Positions 26,886 to 38,357 of a stretch of DNA of 64,000 nt are shown here, piece after piece (positions within the stretch are counted from its first letter, which is position 1; every line of letters starts with the position of its first letter). A program made the translations under genes and the position numbers. Source of the DNA: Epithemia pelagica. Lineage: Eukaryota; Bacillariophyta; Bacillariophyceae; Surirellales; Surirellaceae. The notes under the pieces were generated by a model. The model did not search any database and was not told where the DNA came from. It saw only the letters and a program-made list of their open reading frames with translations. The stretch lies in NCBI GenBank assembly GCA_946965045.2, contig OX337230.1, positions 2,542,001-2,606,000 on the forward strand, given 5' to 3'.

Positions 26886-29064
26886 GCTTCTTTCCCATCG
26901 TGGTCATCTCAATTGCTTCGTCTGCACAACGTTTAAGTTCTGTCAAGAGGTCTGAGACATCGAAGGAACCCAAATCACCTAGCTTGCGACTTCGGATCGC
27001 CAATGTATTGTCTTCCATTTCTTGAGCACCGACCACAGCCATGATAGGGATGCGTGCTTGTTCCGCATTACGAATTTGCTTAGCCAACCGTTCGTTGCCT
27101 CGATCTACTTCCACACGAAGTCCCATTTTGTTGGCACGCTTCGCAATGTCTCGACAGAAGTCAGCGGCTGCATCCGTCACAGGCAAGAGTCTAAGTTGTG
27201 TTGGCGCGAGCCAAAAGGGAAAGTCACCAGCACAATTCTCAATCAAGACTCCAAAGAAACGTTCAATGGAACCGAAGATGGCACGATGGACCATGATCGG
27301 CCGTTCGCGTCCACCTTCTGCCGACACGTATTCAAGATCGAATCGTTCGGGCAGATTGAAGTCACACTGGACGGTTGAACATTGCCACTGGCGACCAATG
27401 GCATCCCGAATCTTCAAATCGATCTTAGGACCATAAAATGCCCCACCTCCTTCGTCCACATCGTAGTCCCATCCCTTGGTTTCCAACGCACCCTGCAATG
27501 CCTTGGTGGCAGCATCCCAGATCTCGTCACCTCCCACTGACTTTTCAGGACGGGTAGACAACATGATATCATACCGATTGAATCCAAAGCGAGACAAGAT
27601 TGTTTCTATCAAGTCCAATACACCCACAATTTCGTCCTCGAGTTGATCTGGCAAACAAAAGATGTGGGCGTCGTCCTGGGTGAAGCCTCGGACGCGCATC
27701 AATCCATGCAACGTTCCAGAACGTTCATATCTGCAAACAAGGGTAAAATATCAGATTCACCCAAAGAGACGAGCAATGCATAATATCGCCAAAGCACCAC
27801 GCAATTGCTTGACGTACCTGTACACAGTACCCAATTCAGCCCATCGAAATGGCAGATCACGGTAAGATCTCAGCTGATCCTTATACATCAAAACATGGAA
27901 AGGACAATTCATAGGTTTCAACTGATACAGTTCGTCCTCAACTTTTATTGGATCAAACATGTCCGAACGATAAAAATCAAAGTGGCCAGAAGTTTTCCAC
28001 AAATCTAGATTGGCAATGTGTGGTGCGTAGACAATTTCGTAGTCTTGGGCCACATGCTCGTCTTTCCAGAAATCTTCAATGATGCGTCGAACTTTGGACC
28101 CCTTGGGATGCCAAAAAACCAAACCACCACCCGCATCTTCCTGTTGAATGGAAAACAAATCCAATTTTTGCCCCAACATGCGATGGTCACGCTTTTTGGC
28201 CTCTTCCAAGAGCACTTTGTACTGCTTGAGCTGTTCGGGGGATTTCCAGGCCGTGGCGTAAATCCGTTGCAACATTTCTCGCGTTTCATCGCCCCTCCAG
28301 TACGCCCCGGCCACAGACTGTAGGGCAACCGCTTTCTTGGGAAGCTTTCCCGTTGATTCCACGTGGGGACCAGCGCACAAATCCCACCATTCGTCTCCAA
28401 TGTGATAAATAGTAATGGGTTCCGTCTTGATGCTTTCCAAGATTTCCAGCTTGAACGGTTCTCCAATTTCTTTGATTCGACGTTCCGCCTCTTCTCGCGA
28501 CACCTCCTCACGAGTAATGGGATAGTTTTTCGATATTATCTTGTCCATAGCTTTCTTGACGCTCTTCAAATCTTGATCGGTGAGTTTGCGCCCTTCGACG
28601 GTCTCGCCCGTTTCAGGATCGGTGGTGTCGGGGAAATAAAAATCGTAGTAAAACCCATTGTCAATCCATGGCCCAATCGTCACTTGGGCCTCTGGGAAGA
28701 CTTGCTGCACTGCCATGGCCATAACGTGTGCCGAAGAGTGACGGATCTTGAGCAATTCTTCATCGTTGTCGTTGGTTGGCAATTCAGCCACGACGTTTTG
28801 CTCCTCTTGACTGGTTTGCTCCGTCGGAGCCTCAACCGTGGCCATCCAACGCTTTGTTGTGGTTCCAGAGGCAGTGGGAAACCAGGACGAAGATGCGATC
28901 ACAGATCCTGCAGATCGATGTGTGCCAAAAGCATGGTGACGAAGAGTTGATTGTATCCGATTTCGACTGGATGTTGTCAAAGCAAACCCTGTCACACGGC
29001 GGGTGGACGTCGCCAACAGGGAAAAGACCTTGATTGCCATTAATGCGTCAAAGGCAGCCACCAT
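26860..29064 (-). CDS. Threonyl-tRNA synthetase, organelle-targeted form likely
   Basis: Two exons: 29064–27818 and 27730–26860, with an 87-bp intron (27817–27731, GTACGT…TTGCAG), giving 705 residues. The ATG at 29064 has good context (CAACAATGGTG). Residues 1–~75 are Ser/Thr/Arg-rich, like a mitochondrial/plastid presequence. The editing domain has HSSAHVMAMAVQQVFP (HxxxH) and WDLCAGPHV. The class II core has the zinc-binding Cys in MNCPFHVLMY, motif 2 FRWAELGTVYRYERSGTLHG with RGFTQDDAHIFC, and motif 3 FGSIERFFGVLIE. The anticodon-binding domain is C-terminal (LRLLPVTDAAADFCRDIAKR). It charges tRNA-Thr with editing of Ser. One gene may serve several compartments. Confidence 0.93.
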
Positions 29065-29474
29065 TGTTGGGGATCGGTTCCGTCTCTCTTGTAGCGATTT
29101 CCAAACAAATGGTTGATTCTGTTCACAGTCTCGACAGTCCAAACCTTTGTAAGTTCCACCTTTGATCTTCTTCTTGTGGGTTGGGTCCGATGACTGACGC
29201 AAATCTTGATGTACGTTTGTCCATCGTTCTTGCTCGTTCTTGTGGTGTCGAAGAATGCATGGGTCGCAGAAATATGTGCGACCTCATTTTCAGTCCCGAA
29301 TTGATATTGAGTCAACAGTTTTACTTTTTTAATTAAGGAACGGCGCGGCGTGCGTGCTGGAAGCATTTTGTCCGCTCTCGCCGAAACGTCAACAAAGCGA
29401 CCGATTCACGAACCAAACAACAGGTCTCGTCCTTCATTTCATAAACATAAAACGAAAGCGAAAGACACTTTAAC

Positions 29475-31491
29475 ATGCCGTCCTGGGATGGGATTGAAGA
29501 TGCGTCTGCTTCACCAAGCCATATATGGTTGGAGCGTCCCAAGCGGGAAGTTGTAGATGAAGCCGGAGACGATTCGCCGTCTGTTACGGAACCCAAGCAG
29601 CAGTCCCAGTGCTCGTCCTCTCCAGGCAAGAAACCACAGGACTTACTCTGGAGTCCACTTCGAAAATGCGATTGCCAGGCCCTGAATTTGGCCACAGATC
29701 CCCACCCGATGGTTCACATTGAGGGTGGGCGGGCCACGGCAGATCCAACACACAATATTATTTTCCCCAATTTCATTGGTGGTCGTCATCGAGAGCTCAC
29801 GTCAGCCTTTTGGTTTGTTCGTGAAGAACGATCGAAAAACAATGTCGTCTTAGAACCCGTTTCCCATGTCCAAGACTCGGCCAAAATCGAAGCGCTCTAC
29901 CAAAAGGCCATCAATGCCGCTTCTTCACTGGGTAGTGGCATTGCATCAGTTCTCAATGATGAACTCACTCTGTCTGATGGATCCAAAGTGAGAATCAAAC
30001 AGGTTGGAGGATGCCTCAGTATGCAAAAAACGCCCCCTGGTTGGTTTTCCTCCTCCTTGTTACTTCAGCGAGGTTATGATGAATATACTGTAGAAGGAGA
30101 AGAGGAAGAATGTGCTCTCGGTCCTGTCCGACACGTTGTTTTTATTGTACACGGCATTGGTGAGGCCGTATTCAGCCGACAGGATGTCAACATGCCCGAC
30201 CTCGTGGATATGACCAATTCCACACGCATAGCAGTTCAGAAAAAGCAATTCAAACAGTGGAAACAAAGGTGCAACAAGGCTCAGAAAGAAGGTCGAAGCC
30301 CTCCACCTCCTCCCAATCGTATTGAGTTTCTTCCCATTCAATGGTTTCATCGTTTGCACGATTCGTCCTTGGAACTCACCAAGTCACTCAAGTCTGTGAG
30401 CCTGACTTCGATACCAGCCCTTCGTTCCATTGCCAACGACATTGTCTTTGACGTGTTGCTGTATTTGACGCCGGAGTTTTGTGGATCAGTGATTTCATGT
30501 GTAACCGATCAGATTAATGAATTGTTGCAATCGGTCAAGAAGATCCACCCCGATTTCGTAGATGCAGGAGGAGAGTACTCACTTGTCGGGCACTCACTCG
30601 GATCTGTGATTGTCTGGGACATTCTCTCTCTCCTCAAAGATTCTCAGGAACAAAAGGGCTCCGACTTTAAGGGTGTCACCGTGGATGGCAAGGTAGGATA
30701 TCACGCCTATGCGAAGAACGAACATGCCAATGTGGCCCAAAACGGAACTTGGGGACCGTCTTTACCGAAAGATGCTCGCCCAGAGACAATTCACTTTCAG
30801 CCCAAAGTCACGGTACTTCTAGGATCTCCTCTGGGTATGTTCTTGACTATGCGAGGAGCACATGCAGTTTTCGATGCCATGGCCAAGTCAAGCTCCAATC
30901 AAGATGGCATTGCCGCGTCTCCGTTCACGTTACCTACTGGGAGTCTGTATAACATATTCAATCCTTCCGATCCAGTGGCTTATCGTGTGGAGCCCCTCTT
31001 GCTGCCCCAAGATGCCACTCCCACCATTGTACCACCTCCAGAGTATCTTACTGCACCGGGAAAGGATGTACGACTCCATGTGAAGGCTCGACAAATCGGA
31101 GATGAAATACACAAGAGCATCATGGAACCAGCAAGAGGATCGTTTACCTCCCTCTTTGAATCAGCTGTTTCTGCTATATCTCCTCAGGTAGCGGATGCTC
31201 TTCGCAGCGAAGAGTCGAATGCTGGAGGAGAAACCCCCAAAAACGATACAAAGAAAGTTACCGTCTTTCCCTTGGGAGGGGCGTCCTCGAGAGTGGACTA
31301 CTCGTTTCAACCTGGTGTGATTGACAATGAATACATTAATGCGGTAAGGTTTCTTCTTTGTTCTTGACTTGAATCAATTTCAGTCGGAATCTCACACACA
31401 TATCGAAACACAGGTCCTGGCTCATTCCACCTCTACTTACTTTCTTCATAACGATTTTTTGGATTTCATGATTGATAAATTTCATGGCTGA
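29475..31491 (+). CDS. DDHD-domain phospholipase (PA-PLA1/SEC23IP-like)
   Basis: Exons 29475–31343 and 31384–31491. The 40-bp intron (31344–31383, GTAAGG…TTTCAG) is very short, and splicing restores a conserved C-terminus (HSTSTYFLHNDFLDFM). The product is 658 residues. It has RHVVFIVHGIGE, the lipase nucleophile motif SLVGHSLGSVIVWDILS, and DDHD-type segments (VTVLLGSPLGMFLTMRG, YNIFNPSDPVAYRVEPLLLP, YSFQPGVIDNEYINA). Intracellular PA-PLA1 enzymes hydrolyse phosphatidic acid and act in membrane trafficking. There is no signal peptide or membrane span. It is divergent from ThrRS, with starts ~410 bp apart. Confidence 0.88.
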
Positions 31492-32146
31492 ACCTAAGTA
31501 TGCGAGACGATACCCAATTAATTGGATTAGAAGCGCGCATCTATTCCTTGTCTCCATATACGACGTTCTCTCCTAGAAGCACACCTTGGGACTACAGAAA
31601 AACGTGGAAGGTCGAGTATGACTGAGTATCGTCCTATCACCATATGTGTTCACCTTCCAATGAAGGTTTCTTAACATGGTCATCATCTGGAATTCTATGC
31701 ATCTTCTCGAAAGAAACTAATAGTAGACAGTGCAATCACCTGTCCTCGGCTAGTTGAATTTATCGGTCCGTTTCGATAATCTAGCACATGGCAAGTCTAC
31801 TGGACCACCAGCCAAAAGAGAAAGAATAACAGTCGAAACTGCATGGACAGAGTTTAAACACTTTATTTCGCGAGATGACGTTGTCTTTGTCGTTCGATTT
31901 TGCAAAATACAGATAGTTTCTCCGGCGAGTCGATACCACTGTGACCTTGAGGCTGTTCACAGCCGTGTTCTCAAGATTGTTTCAATACATGTGGTTGATT
32001 GTGTGATTGTTACGTCCATGCCCAGAAATAGCGATTCCTCCGTGAACAAAAAGATTTTACGTCTATTTCGCGGTCAGTTAAGGAAAACACAGGCAATGAC
32101 GGCAGCCGTTTGTACACTTCCTGAAGTGGCTTTCGATCTACAACAA
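31492..32146. other. 3' intergenic region of convergent lipase genes
   Basis: Holds the 3' ends of the DDHD and Lipase_3 genes. An ORF at 31754–32158 plus starts with TTG, lacks any motif, and overlaps the downstream gene antisense, so I do not call it. Confidence 0.5.
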
Positions 32147-34855
32147 TCACGATCGTAATCCATACTTCGTTGCCACCGAAGTAACAACATTCAACATCCT
32201 GTTTGGGAAATGATCAGTTCCCATTTGTGGATTCACAACGATTTCATTCAAATCGTCATTGTTGATCCAAACTGGTGTATAGTCAAACCCATAATTTGTT
32301 GTGAAACATGTAAGGCACTTAACAAGCCCATGGACACATTCACGTTTCTCTCCTGTCTTGACAAGGTGGACCATTTTCCCAGGTGGAAAGAGTTTAATTT
32401 CACGAAGATCTCCACGTGATCGACGACGTGCTTCGTGGATATATTTGAATCTGGTAAGCTGTCTTTGGTATTCCGAGTCCGGGACTTCGTGAGGTTCATA
32501 CAAGATATCGTTGATGTCATGCAATGATCCATCGGGATCATCCAGAGGTGGATCAAAGCACATCTCGCAGCTGCTGCTGTTCGACGAGTGCCTCAGGAAC
32601 CTCCGTACGACTTCAGCTTTGGGAACTTTAATGCGCCCAATCACATCCAATATTTCATCCCTCCATGCGCTCATGGAATCAAATGACAGGCGTGGCACAA
32701 TGTCTGAGTCCAACACAAAGGAACTACACCAATCCTTACAACCGATAGCAAGGTTCCACGTCAACGAACATCCTGGGGGTGAAAAGTTGACACATCTCAC
32801 CGACGGAAATCGAGAACGAAGCATGTAGGACAGGACGGTGCACGCTGCTGCGCCCAGGCTGTGTCCCACAAGTCGAAGTGTGTAGTCTGGATATTGCGCA
32901 TTGTCACCTAGAAGCAACCGCTCCAAGATTTGGTGCTGCTGAAGATCTCTATATATGTTTCGGACCCAAAGCAACACACCTCCATGACAATATTGATTCT
33001 CTGCATCAAACCCATACTCTTGTCCCATCTCGCTGAGAGATTCCGGCTCAATCAACACGTCCGTCACACAATCTTCCAAGCTAAATGTCCCTCGAATGGA
33101 CACAACGACACATTTCCACTCATGATCCAGTAAAATACAGTACGGGTTATCACGGAATCCACTCTTGAGTTGGAGATACACCAAATCATTTTCTTTCAAA
33201 CCAACCGTCAGCAAGAGTGCCGTCTTATGTGATTCACACAGATTATCCCCTTCATAACGTCCGTTGGGCCCCATTGTTCCGTACGAGGAAAAACGAGGAT
33301 CTGCTGTTTCCTGAAATGACGACGTCGATTGTTGTTTACTTCCACAGCATCCCAAGCAGCCATTGGCGGCTAGGCGGGGAACGCCCGTCACGGGATGCAC
33401 GTACAAATAAAGAACCCACGTGTAAATAGCCAAAGCATATTTGGCGTAGCGCGCTCCCTCTTCCAACGCTGTCCGATCCACCACATTCTCGGGATTCAGA
33501 ATATTGGTTAGTTCTCGTCCGTTCGCCTCTTCGGTTTCATCCATTGTGTATCGAAAAGACGAATGGCGTCGCGATCCCTCCGAATCTTGAGAGCTATTGC
33601 CTCCAAACAGGAGAACAAGACCGTCCATATCGTCACTGGATGACGTCGAGGCACGGACCATGGGCGTCGTTTCTCCTCTGCCTGCGACCGATTCGAATGG
33701 AGAGAGAGACTCAAGACCACTCGTACCAATGATTGGGCCATTTTTCGGTGGATGCGCTAGCGTTGAAGCATCCAAAGAGATCAACTCCTCTTCACTTTGG
33801 GATGGTATCAGAATCCCGGTTTCACCATTGGACGTTTGCGTGAGTCTTCGGACAATTTGTCGTCTCGTTCGATGGACGCGCAGCTTTTGTAATCTTTGCA
33901 AAACCAAAAATCCTGCCGCAATGTCACTGGGCACAACATCCAAGACACCCCTTGTTTCTAGGTAATCCGCCAGCGCTCGGGCAACATCCCCAAAGTCGCC
34001 TTGTTGGCCCACGACCTCGCGGCCTCCAAACATGAAACAACTCGCTATACCCATGCATTGACACGCCACAGCACAACGTTGAGCCCACATTTCCTCCACC
34101 AATTCATGCCTCGAAGCCGCATAGTCGTCGTCTTCCATGGCAAAGACAGTCGGTCTAGCTTCTTCGTCATTGTCACCCTCTTGTTGCCCGGTGGAGAGAA
34201 AATAGTTGGCCCGTCGGGGCGGTTGCGCACACAAGTGAAGGAGGTACAACCATGAAACCAATATTTCGACAAGCTGCGTAATTAACAGAAGTGCAGCCGT
34301 AATCCACCACAATGTGAGATGATCACGCAACCGCCATGGCGGAGGTTCACGACTGTTGTCGTCCTCGTCTTCGTTTTCCTTGTTCTGATTGCATCGGTAG
34401 TAATGAGGTGCGGAGGCCACCATTGCAAGACCAGTGCAAAACACAAGAAATAACACTATGGAAAAGGGCATGAGCTTCAATTCCAATAGGTATGACACTT
34501 TGGTCGATCGTGGTTGGGTTTCGGTCGGCGATCCGATTCCTGCCCAATGGGAAATGCGTCCCTCCAATAAGACACATCCAATGGCATAGCACGCGGATCC
34601 AACTGCATAACTGAGGAGCAAGAGACCAAACATGTGCGAATGGCGACACGAATCATCGTGTGGATTGCTGTCAAACAAGACGTACGTAAATAATCCACCC
34701 GCACTATGACGACTTTCCGCAACCAAATGTTGAAGAATAGGACCAAGAAACAAGGTCAATTGTACCAAACGGAGTAAAAGCGAAAGAAATACGGCTGGTT
34801 GTAAGTCATCGCCACCCAAAAACGTTCGTCGATTGAACAAGTATATTGCAGGCAT
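32147..34855 (-). CDS. sn-1-specific diacylglycerol lipase (class 3 lipase, membrane)
   Basis: This 902-residue single-exon ORF starts at ATG 34855. The N-terminal ~215 residues contain four hydrophobic segments (around VFLSLLLRLVQLTLFLGPIL, MFGLLLLSYAVGSACYAIG, PFSIVLFLVFCTGLAMV and LTLWWITAALLLITQLV). This matches the four-span anchor of DAGL-alpha/beta. A regulatory-looking region follows, then Lipase_3: VSIRGTFSLEDCVTDVL, the nucleophile elbow VGHSLGAAACTVLSYML (near 32860), the Asp in VLDSDIVPRLSF, and a C-terminal His candidate in MGTDHFPNRML. It should release 2-monoacylglycerol from diacylglycerol at the plasma membrane. The active-site triad appears complete. Confidence 0.9.
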   Translation of the reverse strand: MPAIYLFNRRTFLGGDDLQPAVFLSLLLRLVQLTLFLGPILQHLVAESRHSAGGLFTYVLFDSNPHDDSCRHSHMFGLLLLSYAVGSACYAIGCVLLEGRISHWAGIGSPTETQPRSTKVSYLLELKLMPFSIVLFLVFCTGLAMVASAPHYYRCNQNKENEDEDDNSREPPPWRLRDHLTLWWITAALLLITQLVEILVSWLYLLHLCAQPPRRANYFLSTGQQEGDNDEEARPTVFAMEDDDYAASRHELVEEMWAQRCAVACQCMGIASCFMFGGREVVGQQGDFGDVARALADYLETRGVLDVVPSDIAAGFLVLQRLQKLRVHRTRRQIVRRLTQTSNGETGILIPSQSEEELISLDASTLAHPPKNGPIIGTSGLESLSPFESVAGRGETTPMVRASTSSSDDMDGLVLLFGGNSSQDSEGSRRHSSFRYTMDETEEANGRELTNILNPENVVDRTALEEGARYAKYALAIYTWVLYLYVHPVTGVPRLAANGCLGCCGSKQQSTSSFQETADPRFSSYGTMGPNGRYEGDNLCESHKTALLLTVGLKENDLVYLQLKSGFRDNPYCILLDHEWKCVVVSIRGTFSLEDCVTDVLIEPESLSEMGQEYGFDAENQYCHGGVLLWVRNIYRDLQQHQILERLLLGDNAQYPDYTLRLVGHSLGAAACTVLSYMLRSRFPSVRCVNFSPPGCSLTWNLAIGCKDWCSSFVLDSDIVPRLSFDSMSAWRDEILDVIGRIKVPKAEVVRRFLRHSSNSSSCEMCFDPPLDDPDGSLHDINDILYEPHEVPDSEYQRQLTRFKYIHEARRRSRGDLREIKLFPPGKMVHLVKTGEKRECVHGLVKCLTCFTTNYGFDYTPVWINNDDLNEIVVNPQMGTDHFPNRMLNVVTSVATKYGLRS

Positions 34856-35189
34856 GGTCGTTGATTCTGTGCTTCATGGTCTCGGTCTCGGGGCCGAAGA
34901 CGTCGATGTGGGACTGAATTGGGGGTCGAGGCAGTCTCTCCCCGTAGATCCCGCTAGATAATCAAAAATACCGGGTAATACTTTTTTTCCAGGGACACCC
35001 GGCATTTTTGTAACCATAGCGCTAATGGACCTTGAACAGAATATACCGAAAGGAGCGAAGGACGGACAAGTTCATTTTCTTTTTGGTACACTCTAATAGA
35101 ACGAAATACTTATCGATATTGATATTTCTGTACATTAGAATACATAGAGAGGAAAATACACGAATCGGAACATTTGGCGAGGGTCGATA

Positions 35190-35372
35190 CAACCCGATAC
35201 ACACGATACAACAGGTCGAAACAACATTCGATACAACCGATACAAATTCTGATACAACCGATACATCCCGATACAACCGATACAACCCCGATACAACCCC
35301 GATACAACCGATACAAGGGGGTCGATACAACCGATACAAATCGACGAAACCCCGATACACACCCCCGATACA
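35190..35372. repeat. GATACAA(CC) minisatellite
   Basis: A run of GATACAACC/CGATACAAC units, irregularly spaced with C-rich interruptions, at least 15 copies of GATACA. The stretch 34856–35189 before it holds no gene. It marks the border between the host gene island and the degenerate repeat region. Confidence 0.8.
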
Positions 35373-35396
35373 ACAACACCCCCACAACAACAAAAA

Positions 35397-37142
35397 TGAG
35401 TTCTTCACAAAAAAAAAGAAAGAGAAGAAACCATCAAGTGAACTACTACAAGGGTGATAACAACGACGATAGCCGAGCCCGGAGCCCTTTCCCCACCTAA
35501 CATACCGCGAATGACGGTCCCGCCCTGGATGGCGCGAAACGCGGATCCGCCATGGTTTTCCTCGGCAGTACAGTCAGACACCATGGTTCAACCACGACCG
35601 ACACGCCCGACATCTGGCCGGGCACCTCCTCCCCACCGAGGCGGAAGCGCAGCGCGCACGGTGACGCTTCGCAACGACATGGAAATCCTTCCCGGACTCC
35701 GAAAAAGCAAATCTACGAGGCCACAATGGCACAAACACGGCCATGGTGCAACATCCACACCCACCACAACCACCAACACCACCCAAGACCCAGACGGACA
35801 TCCAGTCCCGTACAGCTCCCCAACAAACCCAACACGGCACCACAGCGGAACAAAATCAGCCCACAACGATAACATCGAACCAAACCCAACACCAAATGAC
35901 CATCAATCCCCCAGATCCAACCTCAACAGGCACAAACAAAACACTCACGTCACCGTCTACCACAGCCGACAACACACCACTCACGTCACCACCGACAACA
36001 AGCCACTCCCTACCAAAGACCAACCCGTCCCATCAATAGAAAACATCACATTAACTACGAGATCAACCGCTACCCAAACAGATGACCCTCATCCCCCAAA
36101 ACCAAATGACCCCTGCCAACCAGCAGCAGACACACATCATCCCACAATATCGAAAAACCAGCGTTTTCGTCTGTCTCCCTTGAAGCCTCCAGCCGCATAG
36201 CCTACCGTCCGAAGCCACCAACCACCAAACAACCCCAAGATGCACGTCCACTCCAAGCCAGCCCAAGGCCGCAAGACCACCCGCGGGGGAATGCACCACA
36301 CCACCGCCAGCACCTTCGGAATCCCAAAATCCCACCCCAGCATGACAACCAGAAGCCAAAACGACCACGAACGCCCTCTGGACCACCACCAGCACCAAGA
36401 CAAGAACCCCCAGGCCATCACGCCCGAGCGACACCCCCACGGCGACTCCACAGCAACCAAACAACCCACCCACAACTCCGAACCCATCGACAACAACAAC
36501 AACAACAAAACCAACAAAAACACCGAAAACACCAACAAAAACACAGAAAAAAATGACACCAACAACAACAAAACCAACAAAAACACCAAAAACACCAACG
36601 AAACCACAGAAAACAACGACACCAACAACCATAGCACCCACCATGAAGACACCACCAACCCAGCGACGACGCTGGACGACGAAGCAAACACCACGACGGA
36701 AGAAGGATCTCCCTCCAACCCGTACAGGAAGACGCCGCCGACCAAACCCCCCGCTCCATCGACGGAACCAAAAACCCTCATCCAGCACCTACATGTGATG
36801 GTGAATCACAGTTTGAACTCCCAGGTGGAATCATCCCTGCCACGCCTTACGGAGCAATCGTTGAAAGATCACCTCAACCAGGTTTTCTTTCACCACAACA
36901 AGAGAGAGGAACCAATGTGGCTGCAAGTCCACAAAGCCAAGTTCATTGAAACAAAACAATCAGGCCGGACCCGCCCCACCCAAAACGACCAACAGCGTGC
37001 ACGCAACAACGGCCACGTATCCACGTTTCACGTCACGTTGTCCCCTGCCCCAGCAAACGACGCATTCAATACGGAAGTCTTCCACGAACAAGGACTCCGT
37101 TTCGTTCCAAAAACACCAGCTCCATCCTGGGGCTTTGTTTGA
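35397..37142 (+). other. Low-complexity Asn/Thr/Pro/His-rich ORFs, unknown (possible retroelement ORF1 remnant)
   Basis: An ATG at 35396 opens a short basic reading (MSSSQKKRKRRNHQVNYYKG) that stops after 34 codons. A second frame (35454–36200) and a third (36240–37142) continue with Pro/Thr/His- and Asn/Lys/Thr-rich sequence, including long NNN/TNKNT runs. The last ~100 codons (from QHLHVMVNHSLNSQ) are more protein-like. Frames change twice, so if this was one protein it is broken. Base composition is strikingly A+C-rich on the plus strand, unlike the neighbouring genes. No domain recognised; a gag-like first ORF of a retroelement is one guess. Confidence 0.35.
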
Positions 37143-37554
37143 GAAAGTCTTAATTGTCAACTTGGAAGATAATGACAATCTTCCACGGTGGGATGCACGG
37201 ATGACTATGGATGCCCTGCAATCAAAAAGGCAAAAGGTCCCATACGACAAGCTTCTCCCGTCTTCCCAACTATTGATTAAATGATTGCTTGTGGAATACC
37301 GGAATTATATGGAAGAGGGGAAAGATGTACATGGTGAGAACGCCATGTTGGGTCATCCATTCCTATGCAAATTGGCGCCAAACATCCTCAAACACAACAA
37401 CATCTACGATGATAGAGACATAGAAAGAATCCGAGACCAGTATGAAACCGACTGTGTTGAACGATTGCTGGTGACCCCACCAGAAGGGACTCAAACTACA
37501 CCGCAAGTGGCTGCTGCTCCAAGTTTCTTGAAGTCTTCGGGACAAGATGTATGA
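37143..37554 (+). pseudogene. hAT transposase fragment A
   Basis: Two overlapping readings, with a frame change near 37280, match residues ~575–670 of the intact hAT transposase encoded at 50949–54647. Compare EDNDNLPRWDARMTMDAL here with ENLDNPIKKWDATKNMDDL there, and YDDRDIERIRDQYETDCVE here with YDDDDISRVKTMFVEDMVA there. It is clearly related but diverged, so it comes from a different family member. It ends about 37554, where similarity switches strand. Confidence 0.7.
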
Positions 37555-37985
37555 GCCAAATGTAAGTCCAAAACAAACTTGATGCGTAGGAGTGCATGAA
37601 AGAGAATAACACATCCACCCACACGGGTCAGATTTGGAAGGGGAATCTCAATGATGATCTTGCGCGACCTGGATTTGGGTGACATCAACCACGAAGCAAA
37701 CTTGTGAAACTTTTTATATACATCAATGAACTCTGGAAACTCGTCTGTAACTTGACCTCCGTTTTTGGAACATACAAGACCAGTGGCATGCTTGATGATC
37801 AATTCTGCCTTGTGCATTTTGCACTTCCCACCATGGTTTTGCCCGATGATATACTTCCCCGCGAGAAATGCAGAGTTAGTATTATCATTGACAGAGGCAA
37901 GGAGATCATCCTTGGTGAATCCAAAATTCAGCAAGGTCTCGGTGTGTTTTGCAACTTGCAGGGCAGTGTGACCCTTTGTTTGAAG
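37555..37985 (-). pseudogene. hAT transposase fragment B (inverted relative to fragment A)
   Basis: Read on the minus strand, this matches residues ~338–490 of the intact transposase: SVNDNTNSAFLAGKYIIG against SVNDNTASAVLAGKYILG, KMHKAELIIKHATGL against DMHKAELILKHATGL, and IPLPNLTRVGGCVIL against IPLPNETRVSGCILL. It retains the second catalytic Asp (NDN). In an intact gene this part would lie 5' of fragment A on the same strand, so an inversion has occurred here. Confidence 0.75.
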
Positions 37986-38357
37986 TAGCCCGGCGCATTT
38001 GAGCCTTCAGCGGTTCCTTGCCCAATCACCTCATGCTGACTTTGTCGAATAGGGATACGGTCTCCTCGTCCTGTCTTGGGGTTGTACCTTGTTTCGCTGT
38101 TTGTCGATGGTACGCTGCAGTCGGAGCTTGAACAGGGAGGTCATCTGGTCGGGGTTCTGAAGGCCACACTGAGCGAACTGCTTGACAAGATGGTCCAGTT
38201 CAATGACAGGAGGAGCAGTATCCTCATTGAGGCTCCCCCCCCATTTCGTACATTGAACGGCACATGGAAGGCCTACGTGCCAGGTTCTCCTTCAGTTCAA
38301 CTAAAGACACCCCTCCAGTGGTGATCGTGAACGATCCTAACCATTGTTTATGGTCGA

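Noticed and set aside
31754-32158. 134-codon plus-strand ORF between two lipase genes
   Set aside because: Starts with TTG, has no motif and overlaps the 3' end of the convergent gene.
36063-36788. Minus-strand ORFs of Val/Phe/Gly repeats resembling membrane proteins
   Set aside because: They are the complement of the Asn/Thr/Lys-rich plus-strand repeats and arise from composition alone.
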